Assembly (NCBI RefSeq): GCF_036227405.1
Contig: NZ_CP109473.1
Location: 1,798,001-1,862,000 of the forward strand
Direction of reading: 5' to 3'
Source: Streptomyces sp. NBC_01460
Lineage (GTDB): Bacteria; Actinomycetota; Actinomycetes; Streptomycetales; Streptomycetaceae
Length of the DNA: 64,000 bases
In this document: piece by piece, positions 32,795 to 45,719 of the stretch
Layout: each line of letters begins with the position of its first letter
Numbering within the stretch: position 1 is the first letter of the stretch
Program-made: the position numbers and the translations under genes
The notes under the pieces: model-generated
What the model saw: the letters and a program-made list of their open reading frames with translations, nothing else
Database searches by the model: none
What the model was told of the DNA's origin: nothing

Positions 32795-35164
32795 TCAGGC
32801 CTTCGTGGACCCGTCCACGTCGTCGCCCTGGACGTCGTCGTCCTCGTCCTCGTCCTCGACATCCGCCTCGGCGTCGGGGCCGTCCTGCTCGTCCGCCTCA
32901 GCGGAGGCGCCGGTCGGCTCGTCGTCCTCGCCGAGCGCGTCGACGAACTCGACACCGTCGAGTTCGGCGAGCCGGTCGGAAGCGTCGGTCGAACCGTCCT
33001 TGTCGGCCTCCAGCGCCTTGCCGAACCACTCCCGCGCCTCGTCCTCGCGGCCTGCTTCCAGGAGCGCGTCGGCGTAGGCGTAGCGGAGACGCGGCGTCCA
33101 CGAGTGGACGGCGCTGGAAGCGAGCTCGGGGCTCTGCAGCGTGACGATCGCGGCGTCGATCTGGCCCATGTCCCTGCGGGCACCCGCGGCGACCAGACGC
33201 ATCTCGACCTGTCCGGCCTTGTCCAGCTTCTGCACCTCGGGCTCGCCGGCCATGGCCATCGCCCGCTCGGGACGGCCCAGCCCACGCTCACAGTCAGCCA
33301 TGACGGGCCACAGGTCCACGGAGCCGGTCATCCGGCGCGACGCCCGGAACTCGGCCAGCGCTTCCGAGTACTTCTGCGTGGCGTACGCGGCGAAGCCCGC
33401 CGCCTCGCGCACCGCGGCGACCCTCGACGCCAGCCGAAGAGCGATACGCGAGTACGCGTATGCCTGCTCAGGGTCCTCGTCGATCAGACGGGCCACCATG
33501 ACGAGGTTCCGTGCGACGTCCTCGGCAAGGGTCTTCGGCAGGCTCATCAGCTCCTGCCGGACGTCCTTGTCGATCTCGTCACCGGTGACGTCGTCGGGAA
33601 TGGGGAGCCGCTTGATGGGCTCGCGGTCCCGGTCGTCCCGTCCCTGGTAACCGCCGCGGTCGTCGCGGCCACGGTAGCCACCGCGGTCGTTGCCCCGGTC
33701 GTTGTCACGGCGGGGCGCACGGTCGCGGTCGCCGCCTCGGTCGTCGCGGCGGAAGCCGCCGCCGGTGCTGCCACCGCGGCTGTCGTCGCGGCGGAAGCCG
33801 CCGGGACGGTCGTCGTCACGGCGCGGACCACGCGGCCGGTCGTCGCGGCGCTCGAACCCACCGCCGCTGCTGGGGCGGCCGCCGCGGTCGTCGCGCTGGC
33901 CGCCGCGGTACCCACCACCGCGCTCGTCGTCTCGACGCGGGGCACGGTCATCACGGCGGAAGCTGCTCGACCGGTCGTCGTCACGGCGGGGCGCACGGTC
34001 GCGGTCGTCGCGACGGAATCCACCGCCGGTGCTGCCGCCACGGTTGTCGTCGCGGCGGAAACCGCCAGGACGGTCGTCATCACGACGCGGACCACGCGGC
34101 CGGTCGTCACGACGCTCGAAGCCACCACCGCTGGGACGACCACCACGGTCGTCACGACGCTCGAAGCCACCACCGCTGGGACGACCACCACGGTCATCGC
34201 GACGCTCAAAGCCACCACCGCTGGGACGACCACCACGGTCATCGCGACGCTCAAAGCCACCACCGCTGGGACGACCACCACGGTCATCGCGACGCTCAAA
34301 GCCACCACCGCTGGGACGACCACCACGGTCATCGCGCTGGCCACCGCGGTATCCACCACGCTCATCATCACGGCGCGGGGCACGGTCGCGGTCGCCACCT
34401 CGGTCGTCGCGGCGGAAACCGCCAGGACGGTCGTCATCACGACGCGGACCACGCGGCCGGTCGTCACGACGCTCGAAGCCACCAGTGGGACGACCACCAC
34501 GGTCATCACGGCGCTCGAAGCCACCACCGCTGGGACGACCACCACGGTCATCGCGCTGGCCACCGCGGTATCCACCACGCTCGTCGTCTCGACGCGGGGC
34601 ACGGTCATCACGGCGGAAGCTGCTCGACCGGTCGTCGTCACGGCGGGGCGCACGGTCGCGGTCGTCGCGACGGAAACCGCCGCCGGTGCCGGCCCCGCGG
34701 CTGTCATCGCGACGGAATCCACCGCCGGTGCTGCCACCGCGGCTGTCGTCACGGCGGAAACCGCCAGGACGGTCGTCATCACGACGCGGACCACGCGGCC
34801 GGTCGTCACGACGCTCGAAGCCACCACCGCTGGGACGACCACCACGGTCATCACGACGCTCGAAGCCACCACCGCTGGGACGACCACCACGGTCGTCACG
34901 CTGACCACCGCGGTACCCACCACGCTCGTCGTCACGACGCGGAGCACGGTCATCACGGCGGAAGCCGCCGCCGGTACCAGCCCCCCGGTTGTCGTCACGA
35001 CGAGGACCGCGGTCACGGTCGTCGCGGCGGGGTGCGCCACGGTCGCTGTCGCGTCGAGGAGCGCCGGCCCGGTCGTCACGGCCGCCTCGGAAGCCGCCCC
35101 TGTCACCGCCGTCCCGGCGACGCGGCTCGCGCTCCGGACGGTCGTCGGAAGAGTTGGTGGACAT
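32795..35164 (-). CDS. Arg/Gly/Asp-repeat protein with C-terminal TPR-like domain
   Basis: 789 residues. About 18-515 is a disordered array built from GGRPSGGGFERRDDR, PRGPRRDDDRPGGFRRDD, GSTGGGFRRDD and RDDERGGYRGGQRDD units. It is Arg/Asp/Gly-rich with regularly spaced Phe/Tyr, like eukaryotic RGG regions. From about 525 a folded helical domain with TPR-like pairs follows (QAYAYSRIALRLASRVAAVR, RYAYADALLEAGREDEAREW), and the last 45 residues are strongly acidic. ATG 35164 has AGGAG 9 nt upstream. It is directly downstream of the rrn terminator on the same strand. Homologues are annotated only as TPR/hypothetical; an RNA- or ribosome-related scaffold is my inference. Confidence 0.85.
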   Translation of the reverse strand: MSTNSSDDRPEREPRRRDGGDRGGFRGGRDDRAGAPRRDSDRGAPRRDDRDRGPRRDDNRGAGTGGGFRRDDRAPRRDDERGGYRGGQRDDRGGRPSGGGFERRDDRGGRPSGGGFERRDDRPRGPRRDDDRPGGFRRDDSRGGSTGGGFRRDDSRGAGTGGGFRRDDRDRAPRRDDDRSSSFRRDDRAPRRDDERGGYRGGQRDDRGGRPSGGGFERRDDRGGRPTGGFERRDDRPRGPRRDDDRPGGFRRDDRGGDRDRAPRRDDERGGYRGGQRDDRGGRPSGGGFERRDDRGGRPSGGGFERRDDRGGRPSGGGFERRDDRGGRPSGGGFERRDDRGGRPSGGGFERRDDRPRGPRRDDDRPGGFRRDDNRGGSTGGGFRRDDRDRAPRRDDDRSSSFRRDDRAPRRDDERGGGYRGGQRDDRGGRPSSGGGFERRDDRPRGPRRDDDRPGGFRRDDSRGGSTGGGFRRDDRGGDRDRAPRRDNDRGNDRGGYRGRDDRGGYQGRDDRDREPIKRLPIPDDVTGDEIDKDVRQELMSLPKTLAEDVARNLVMVARLIDEDPEQAYAYSRIALRLASRVAAVREAAGFAAYATQKYSEALAEFRASRRMTGSVDLWPVMADCERGLGRPERAMAMAGEPEVQKLDKAGQVEMRLVAAGARRDMGQIDAAIVTLQSPELASSAVHSWTPRLRYAYADALLEAGREDEAREWFGKALEADKDGSTDASDRLAELDGVEFVDALGEDDEPTGASAEADEQDGPDAEADVEDEDEDDDVQGDDVDGSTKA
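33622..35110. repeat. Degenerate tandem-repeat region coding for the RG/RD array
   Basis: About 1.5 kb in which 45-bp and related 18-33-bp units recur, always in the reading frame of the RG-rich protein. Units differ by a few bases and are shuffled in blocks (the FERRDDR, PRGPRRDDD, GSTGGGFRRDD and SSSFRRDDR modules reappear in the same order two or three times), which suggests expansion by unequal recombination. Confidence 0.88.
34124..34348. repeat. Five head-to-tail 45-bp repeats
   Basis: Units start at 34124, 34169, 34214, 34259 and 34304, each 45 bp, coding for GGRPSGGGFERRDDR on the minus strand. The third and fourth units are identical. Copy number is likely to vary between strains. 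Confidence 0.92.
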
Positions 35165-35231
35165 GGGGGTGACTCCTGTCATCGGGTACCACAGACATTC
35201 TCGCGCAGCCGACCATCCGACGCGCTTCGGC

Positions 35232-35282
35232 AAAACAAAAAGGGCCCTCGGCCCCAGCATGAACGCTGGGACCAAGGGCCCT
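35232..35282 (-). terminator. rrn operon terminator
   Basis: Two-part stem (AGGGCCC/GGGCCCT outside, CCCAGC/GCTGGG inside), followed on the minus strand by TTTTTGTTTTG. It starts 9 nt after 5S rRNA. Confidence 0.92.
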
Positions 35283-35290
35283 GAAAGATT

Positions 35291-35409
35291 GTTCGGCGGC
35301 GTCCTACTCTCCCACAGGGTCCCCCCTGCAGTACCATCGGCGCTGAAAGGCTTAGCTTCCGGGTTCGGAATGTAACCGGGCGTTTCCCTAACGCAATGAC
35401 CACCGAAAC
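35291..35409 (-). rRNA. rrf: 5S ribosomal RNA
   Basis: About 119 nt starting GTTTCGGTGGTCAT on the minus strand and ending GCCGCCGAAC. It contains the conserved CCGAACCCGGAAGCTAAG and GATGGTACTGCAGGGGGGAC segments of actinobacterial 5S. Ends are estimated to within a few nt. Confidence 0.96.
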
Positions 35410-35539
35410 ACTATCGGCCACTCCGCATAAGCGGAGATCGGCACTTAGCGAACAAGCACACTTTTCAGTTAAGTAGTGAAGCTGTTCAACCAGCACGACT
35501 GTTCGTGGCCTGGGAACAACACAGTGGACGCGAGCAACT

Positions 35540-40493
<4,954 letters not shown>

Positions 40494-41000
40494 TGTTTTC
40501 CCGTAATCGGGAGAGCACCATAGAAGAGCGGGACGACCGATCCGGAATAGGGATGGTCGTCCACAGCGTCCTCGCTGATGTTGCCTACCCGCCACATGGG
40601 CCGGTAGGACTTCAAAGGAACCACCAACCCACCGAAGTGGGCCGGGGTATCAACAAATTTGGCGTTGATTTTTGGCACGCTGTTGAGTTCTCAAGGAACG
40701 GACGCTTCCTTCGGTCCCGTTTCACCGGGGCCCTCCGGGCGCTTCCCTTCGTTCTTGCGTTTCCGACTCTATCAGACTCTTTCGTGTCCGATTCCCGGCC
40801 GAAGCGGGTTCCTGCTGTTTCGCTTTCCAGTTCTTCGCTTTCGCGTTTCCCTTTCCGGCGAGTCCAACTTTACCAGACTCTTTTCCGTTCCGTTTCCGGT
40901 CCGAATCAGAATCAAGCGGCCTGCGGAGTGGCCTTTGCCTTTCGGCGTGTTCACTACGTTAGTCGATTTCCTCTGCGGCTCATAATCGAGTCGCCGGGGC
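40494..41000 (-). promoter_or_regulatory. rrn promoter and leader region
   Basis: Non-coding, AT-richer than its surroundings. Reading leftwards there are two near-duplicate promoter modules: AGTCTGGTAAAGTTGGA (-10 TAAAGT at 40872-40867) and AGTCTGATAGAGTCGGA (-10 TAGAGT at 40771-40766). A possible third is at TAACGT near 40960. The leader carries a hairpin (40531-40562, arms GGACGACC/GGTCGTCC) and the conserved CTTGAGAACTCAACAGCGTG element before 16S. Multiple tandem promoters are typical for Streptomyces rrn. Confidence 0.75.
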
Positions 41001-41002
41001 GA

Positions 41003-41020
41003 ATTCCGGCATGCCGGAAT
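41003..41020. repeat. Perfect 18-bp palindrome upstream of the rrn promoters
   Basis: ATTCCGGCATGCCGGAAT is its own reverse complement. It sits about 130 bp upstream of the outer clear -10 (40867-40872), so it could be a binding site for a regulator of the rrn operon. No protein can be assigned. Confidence 0.6.
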
Positions 41021-41155
41021 CACACCCGCCAGGGGTGAATCGTAGGTAGTGGTTGGCCCTCTCACGATGCTTCGACCCGGTCCGATGGACCGCGCCAGGA
41101 ACAACTGCATCCGTTCAAGCGGCTCGGACTACATTAGGGAAACGGCAGGGGCGAG

Positions 41156-41538
41156 TCAAGTTGCGCGTCGGCGTGGCACATCGGCCCTGTACGGGCTGAC
41201 CGTGGGGTCGCCGTCGATCCTGAAGCCCCAGGGCTGGTGCGAGCCATCGCCGCCCACGCCGGTCCGAGGCCCGTTGCGTACCTGGTCGGGCAGCGGCGGG
41301 GTCCCTTGCAGGACGGACAGGGGGCGCCCCTCACCCTCCACGACGTCGACACCGTCCCGTACCCGGTCGACGTCCAGTGCCGTCGCCAGTCGCGCCGTCC
41401 CTTTGGCCGGTTCTCTGTCAAGCCGGGCCGAGAACCGACGTTTCCGGGCCGTCTCCGCCCCTGTACCTGTCGCCCCGCCCTGAGCAGGACACCGCTCGCC
41501 CTGCCCTCAGGACCGCGCACCAGGGGCGAGGAGTCCAA
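41156..41538 (-). pseudogene. 3' half of a split DNA-3-methyladenine glycosylase gene, with a frameshift
   Basis: Reading leftwards, one frame encodes [17 protein letters not shown], matching the middle of Streptomyces alkyladenine glycosylases. At about 41457-41465 the homology moves to another frame and continues [53 protein letters not shown] and [17 protein letters not shown] to a stop at 41156. These are the expected C-terminal motifs of the same family in the right order. The 5' half of this gene is at 42354-42629, on the other side of an intact paralogue. Both the split and the frameshift make it non-functional. Confidence 0.8.
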
Positions 41539-41745
41539 GGGCGGGAGCCTGACGCAACGGGCGCCGAGTCGGGCGCTGTGCGACCGGAACGGATGGTCCG
41601 TCGTAGGCGTGGCGCACGTCGGCGGTCACTCGACCGGCCACCGGCCAGGAACGCGCCAAGCGCCGCACCCGCCGACGATCACGCATCTTCTGGACCAACT
41701 TCCGCACCCACTCACCGGCGAGCCGTGAGCGAGGCGCACGGCGGC
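41539..41745. other. Unassigned segment between intact glycosylase and 3' remnant
   Basis: 207 bp just downstream of the intact glycosylase gene. On the minus strand a frame reads GEWVRKLVQKMRDRRRVRRL then ARSWPVAGRVTADVRHA, an Arg-rich helix-like stretch without start signal or homology that I recognise. It is probably residual DNA brought in with the intact gene. I see no terminal repeats. Confidence 0.4.
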
Positions 41746-42357
41746 TCAGGCTCCGGTGGACGGTTTGGCTCTCGGACTCAGTCTGTACGCCGAGACGGTC
41801 GGATCACCGGCGAGGTAGAACCGGTGCTGCCAGTCGTGGGCCTTGCTCACTCCCACCCGAGGACCAACCTGGATGAGCGCGGCAGGTGCGGACTCACCCG
41901 CGGACAACACGACCGAGGTTCCTGCCAGGAGGTCTGCGCCGTCGTGCTCTCCCGTGACGCCGAGTGCCTGGCAGAAGTTCCCCGGCCCTCGGGCAAGGCG
42001 TGGACTCTCGACCTCCTCCCCTCGCCGCTTGCGTGCCAGGTCTTCCCCCTCGATGACCCTGCCTGCCCGGATGAGGACGGCCGAGGCGGTGCCGTCCGTC
42101 CCGGTGACGACGTTGGCGCACCAGTGGAGACCGTGGGACCGGTAGACGTACAGGTGTCCTGGGGGTCCGAACATGACGGCGTTACGGGGTGTCCGGCCCC
42201 GGTAGGCATGGGAGGCCGGGTCAGCCGTACCGGAGTACGCCTCGGTCTCCGTGATGGCGATGCTCACGGTTCCCTCGGGGGTCGTGCAGGTGAGGACGCT
42301 CCCGAGCAGCCTGGGGGCGACCTCTTCGGCAGGACGGGCGAGGACGTCGACGTTCAT
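41746..42357 (-). CDS. DNA-3-methyladenine glycosylase (AAG/MPG family), intact copy
   Basis: 203 residues. It excises 3-methyladenine and other alkylated purines from DNA. The catalytic TETEAYSG (E39) is followed by [53 protein letters not shown] and [13 protein letters not shown], so every family block is present. ATG 42357 overlaps the stop of the upstream truncated copy in ATGA. The sequence is clearly diverged from the two remnants flanking it, so it is a different paralogue rather than a recent duplicate. Confidence 0.92.
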   Translation of the reverse strand: MNVDVLARPAEEVAPRLLGSVLTCTTPEGTVSIAITETEAYSGTADPASHAYRGRTPRNAVMFGPPGHLYVYRSHGLHWCANVVTGTDGTASAVLIRAGRVIEGEDLARKRRGEEVESPRLARGPGNFCQALGVTGEHDGADLLAGTSVVLSAGESAPAALIQVGPRVGVSKAHDWQHRFYLAGDPTVSAYRLSPRAKPSTGA

Positions 42358-42629
42358 GCTGACCGCCGTGACATGCCGTATGTGAAAGAGACGTACGCGT
42401 GTCCGGGCGGGCCGGACATCACGCCGTCGCGGACGGGCCGGCCGGGGAAGGCGTGGGAGCCGAGGTCGGCCTCGCCCGCGTACGCCTCCACCTCCGTCGG
42501 ACGCAGCTCGATGGGGCCCTCGTCCGTGGTCCGGACGAGGATGCGGCTGACGAGGTCGGGGGCCACGTCCAGGACCGGCCTGTCGAAGAAATCCCGCGTG
42601 AGCGGCGTTCTGTTCATGCCCTCGTTCAT
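42354..42629 (-). pseudogene. 5' half of a split DNA-3-methyladenine glycosylase gene
   Basis: 91 codons from ATG 42629 (or 87 from ATG 42617): [38 protein letters not shown] and [19 protein letters not shown], the N-terminal half of a Streptomyces alkyladenine glycosylase. It stops five codons after YGM (SRRSA, TGA), exactly where the intact gene starts. The catalytic EAY is kept, but the usual RNxVMFGPPG reads [10 protein letters not shown], suggesting decay. The missing continuation (GPEGRAS...) is at 41156-41538. Confidence 0.85.
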
Positions 42630-42780
42630 GGCGTCCGAGGGTACTGGGGAGAAGCGTGCCGCTCCGGAGTCAGCGATCGAGGACCGTGTGTCCCGGGTCC
42701 GCGCGGGCCCCTGGGGACGACGGCCGTGGGAACCGGCTACGGTCGTGGCGCGTATGTACGGGTGGACCAAGGAGGAAAAC

Positions 42781-43563
42781 ATGGGCTTCAAGCGACTGCT
42801 CGCGAGCATGGGTGCCGGCGGTGCTTCGGTCGAGACCGAACTGACCGAACTCAACGTCGTTCCCGGCGGGGTCGTCCAGGGCGAGGTGCGGATCCAGGGC
42901 GGGTCCGTGGACCAGCAGATCGAGGGGCTCTCGGTCGGTCTGCAGGCCCGCGTCGAGGTCGAGGGCGGGGACCAGGAGACCAAGCAGGACATCGAGTTCG
43001 CCAAGCTGCGCCTCGGCGGTGCCTTCGAGGTGAAGGCCGGCGCGGTGCACGTCGTGCCGTTCGGCCTGGAGATTCCGTGGGAGACGCCGATCACCATGTT
43101 CGCGGGGCAGCAGCTGCGCGGCATGAACATCGGGGTGACGACGGAGCTGGAGATCGCCCGCGCGCTGGACTCCGGTGACCTGGACCCGATCAACGTGCAC
43201 CCGCTGCCCGCGCAGCAGGCCATCCTGGACGCCTTCGGGCAGCTGGGCTTCGGCTTCCGCAGCGCCGACATGGAGCGCGGGCACATCCGCGCCACCCGCC
43301 AGCGCCTGCCGTTCTACCAGGAGATCGAGTTCGTCCCGCCGCAGCAGTACCGGGGGCTGAACCAGGTGGAGCTGACGTTCATCGCGGACGACCGCGAGAT
43401 GGACGTCGTCCTGGAGATGGACAAGAAGCCGGGTCTCTTCAGCGAGGGCAGCGACTCCTACCGTGCGTTCAAGGTGGGTCTCAACGACTTCCAGGGCACC
43501 GACTGGGCCGCCTACCTCAATCAGTGGCTCGCCCAGGTCGGCGGCCAGCGCAACTGGCTCTGA
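42781..43563 (+). CDS. Spo0M-family sporulation control protein
   Basis: 260 residues with the arrestin-like Spo0M fold: an N-terminal beta sandwich ([20 protein letters not shown]), [20 protein letters not shown], then [20 protein letters not shown], and a C-terminal segment with DWAAYLNQW. In Bacillus the protein modulates sporulation and cytoskeletal or membrane processes. ATG 42781 has AAGGAGG 6 nt upstream. It is divergent from the broken glycosylase and followed 57 nt later by the PEBP gene. Confidence 0.92.
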   Translation: MGFKRLLASMGAGGASVETELTELNVVPGGVVQGEVRIQGGSVDQQIEGLSVGLQARVEVEGGDQETKQDIEFAKLRLGGAFEVKAGAVHVVPFGLEIPWETPITMFAGQQLRGMNIGVTTELEIARALDSGDLDPINVHPLPAQQAILDAFGQLGFGFRSADMERGHIRATRQRLPFYQEIEFVPPQQYRGLNQVELTFIADDREMDVVLEMDKKPGLFSEGSDSYRAFKVGLNDFQGTDWAAYLNQWLAQVGGQRNWL

Positions 43564-43619
43564 GACCGCCTAGGGTCGGTGGGGAAGAGACCGCACAGCC
43601 GATCAGGAGAGGTGCTGAC

Positions 43620-44153
43620 GTGACCGGACCGAAGAGGGCGCCGCTGCCGCACGACTTCCATCCGGAGGTCCCCCCGTTCACCGTGGAGAGCAAGGAGCTC
43701 GCCCCGGGCGCGGTCCTCGCGGACGCCCAGGTGCTCGAGGCGGGGAACACCTCGCCGCAGCTGCGGTGGGAGGGCTTCCCCGCGGGGACGAAGAGTTTCG
43801 CCGTGACCTGCTTCGACCCGGACGCCCCGACGGGCAGCGGGTTCTGGCACTGGGTGCTCTTCGACATCCCCGCATCGGTGACGGAGCTCCCCGCCGGTGC
43901 GGGGAGCGGGGCGTTCGAGGGACTGCCCGAGGGTGCCGTCCAGGCCCGCAACGACTACGGTTCGAAGGAGTTCGGCGGCGCCGCACCGCCCGCCGGCGAG
44001 AACCACCGCTACGTCTTCACCGTGTACGCGGTGGACACCGAGAAGCTCGGGCCGGACAGCGACGCCTCGCCCGCGGCGGTCGGTTTCAACCTCCGGTTCC
44101 ACACGCTGGGCCGGGCTCAGCTGATCGGGGAGTACACCGCTCCCGCAAGCTGA
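43620..44153 (+). CDS. YbhB/YbcL-family PEBP-like protein
   Basis: 177 residues of the phosphatidylethanolamine-binding/Raf-kinase-inhibitor-like family. The ligand-site motifs [20 protein letters not shown] and [20 protein letters not shown], then [13 protein letters not shown], are present. It probably binds a phosphorylated or anionic ligand; no catalytic function is known. GTG 43620 has AGGAGAGG 7-14 nt upstream. A strong terminator follows at 44170. Confidence 0.93.
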   Translation: MTGPKRAPLPHDFHPEVPPFTVESKELAPGAVLADAQVLEAGNTSPQLRWEGFPAGTKSFAVTCFDPDAPTGSGFWHWVLFDIPASVTELPAGAGSGAFEGLPEGAVQARNDYGSKEFGGAAPPAGENHRYVFTVYAVDTEKLGPDSDASPAAVGFNLRFHTLGRAQLIGEYTAPAS

Positions 44154-44169
44154 ACGTTCGCCTCCTGTT

Positions 44170-44215
44170 TGCCCTGCCCTGGTCTTGGAGAGATCAGGGC
44201 AGGGCACTTTTTATT
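44170..44215 (+). terminator. Terminator after the PEBP gene
   Basis: 12-bp perfect stem (TGCCCTGCCCTG with CAGGGCAGGGCA, loop 44182-44194) followed by CTTTTTATT. Confidence 0.93.
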
Positions 44216-44294
44216 GCGTTGTCCCTCACGGCTCTCCCGGACAGAGTTGATCCGGGCCCGCCGACTGACGGGCGGCACACGGGAGGTGGGCAGG

Positions 44295-44801
44295 ATGCGG
44301 GACACACTTGTACTCAACGCGAGCTTCGAGCCGCTGTCGACGGTGACGCTCAACCGCGCGGTGGTCCTGATCCTCCAGGACAAGGCCGTCGTCGAGCAGT
44401 CGCATCCCGGGCTCCGTATGCGTGGTGCCGCCGTCGACCTCCCGGTGCCCCAGGTCATCAGGCTCTGCCGGTACGTGCGGGTGCCGTTCCGAAGACACGC
44501 TCCGTGGTCCAGACGGGGGGTGCTCATACGGGACCAGCACCGGTGCGCGTACTGCGGGCGGCGGGCGAGCACCGTGGACCACGTCGTTCCGCGTGCCCAG
44601 GGGGGCCAGGACACCTGGCTGAACACCGTGGCCTCGTGCGCGGAGGACAACCACCGCAAGGCGGCGCGGACGCCGGAGCAGGCGGGCATGCCCCTGCTGC
44701 GTCAGCCGTTCGTGCCCTCGCCGGCGGACGCGATGCTGCTCGCGCTGGGTGTCGGCGACCGGTCGGCGCTGCCGGAGTGGCTGGCGCGTTCGGCCGCGTA
44801 G
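44295..44801 (+). CDS. HNH endonuclease family protein
   Basis: 168 residues. After an N-terminal domain (DTLVLNASFEPLSTVTLNRA) comes the HNH core: RCAYCGRR, STVDHVVPRAQGG, then NTVASCAEDNHRKA. The first zinc pair CxxC is intact, but the second pair keeps only one cysteine (SCAEDN), so structural zinc binding may be altered. This small HNH protein is common in actinobacterial genomes with no assigned role. ATG 44295 has GGGAGG 9 nt upstream. Confidence 0.9.
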   Translation: MRDTLVLNASFEPLSTVTLNRAVVLILQDKAVVEQSHPGLRMRGAAVDLPVPQVIRLCRYVRVPFRRHAPWSRRGVLIRDQHRCAYCGRRASTVDHVVPRAQGGQDTWLNTVASCAEDNHRKAARTPEQAGMPLLRQPFVPSPADAMLLALGVGDRSALPEWLARSAA

Positions 44802-44822
44802 CCGCCGCACACGAACGTATGC

Positions 44823-44861
44823 GGAGCCCGTCCCTCCGGCTCGTCGGAGGGGACGGGCTCC
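44823..44861. terminator. Bidirectional terminator between HNH and TauE genes
   Basis: 16-bp stem with a single G bulge (GGAGCCCGTCCCTCCG and complement, loop GCTCGT) between convergent genes. Confidence 0.88.
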
Positions 44862-44867
44862 CGTCCG

Positions 44868-45635
44868 TCAGCGCAGCAGCAGTTGGACGATCGCCGCGGT
44901 GCCGACGACGACGATCAGCGCGCGCAGGAAGCGCGGGCTGAGCCGGCGGCCGACGCGCGCGCCTATCTGCCCGCCGATCGCGGAACCCACCGCGATGAGG
45001 ACGACGGCCGTCCAGTCGAAGTCCGCGACGAAGAGGAAGAAGAGCGCGGCAACGGTGTTGACGACGGCGGCGAGGACGTTCTTGACGGCGTTGAGGCGCT
45101 GCATCGTGTCGTCGAGCAGCATGCCCATCAGGGAGAGGTAGATGATCCCCTGGGCCGCGGTGAAGTAGCCGCCGTAGACGCTGGCGAGCATGAGGCCGAT
45201 GAGGAGGAGCGGTCCGCCGTCGGGGCGGGCGGGTGTTCCCGTGCGCTCACGCCGATGCTGGACCGCTCTGCTGATGCGGGGTTGCAGGATGACCAGCACG
45301 AGCGCGAGGGCCACCAGGACGGGGACGATCGTCTCGAACGCCGTCGAGGGCAGGGCGAGCAGGAGGGTCGCCCCGGTGAGTCCGCCGATCAGTGCGCCGG
45401 CGCTCAGTTTCAGGATCCGGCGGCGCTGGCCTGCCAGTTCCTTCCGGTAGCCGATGGCCCCGCTGATCGAGCCGGGGATCAGGCCGAGTGCGTTGGACAC
45501 GGTCGCGGTGACCGGTGGCAGCCCGGTCGCGAGCAGGACGGGAAAGGTGATCAACGTCCCGGATCCGACGATGGTGTTGATCGTGCCGGCGCCGACGCCG
45601 GCCGCGAAGACCGCGAGAATCTCCCAGATGGACAA
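44868..45635 (-). CDS. TauE/SafE-family anion exporter
   Basis: 255 residues, about eight transmembrane helices in two similar halves. The first has GTINTIVGSGTLITFPVLLA and the second GGYFTAAQGIIYLSLMGMLL, the family duplication. Members export sulfite, sulfoacetate or other organosulfur anions; the substrate is unknown here. AAGGAG is immediately next to ATG 45641, so the TTG two codons later (45635), with 6-nt spacing, is the likelier start. Confidence 0.9.
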   Translation of the reverse strand: MSIWEILAVFAAGVGAGTINTIVGSGTLITFPVLLATGLPPVTATVSNALGLIPGSISGAIGYRKELAGQRRRILKLSAGALIGGLTGATLLLALPSTAFETIVPVLVALALVLVILQPRISRAVQHRRERTGTPARPDGGPLLLIGLMLASVYGGYFTAAQGIIYLSLMGMLLDDTMQRLNAVKNVLAAVVNTVAALFFLFVADFDWTAVVLIAVGSAIGGQIGARVGRRLSPRFLRALIVVVGTAAIVQLLLR

Positions 45636-45719
45636 GGCCATCTCCTTCGATGGTCAGTGACGCCTCCCCGCCATGAAGGTCGAGGGGCCTCACTGATCAT
45701 GCACGAAGGGGTGTGCCGG

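Noticed and set aside
33622..35110. CRISPR-like array of short direct repeats
   Set aside because: There are no unique spacers; repeats are contiguous, multiples of three, and code for the Arg/Gly/Asp protein.
41507..41707. 66-codon Arg-rich open frame between the glycosylase pieces
   Set aside because: No start signal, no homology that I recognise, and its end reads out of frame through the 3' remnant of the broken glycosylase.
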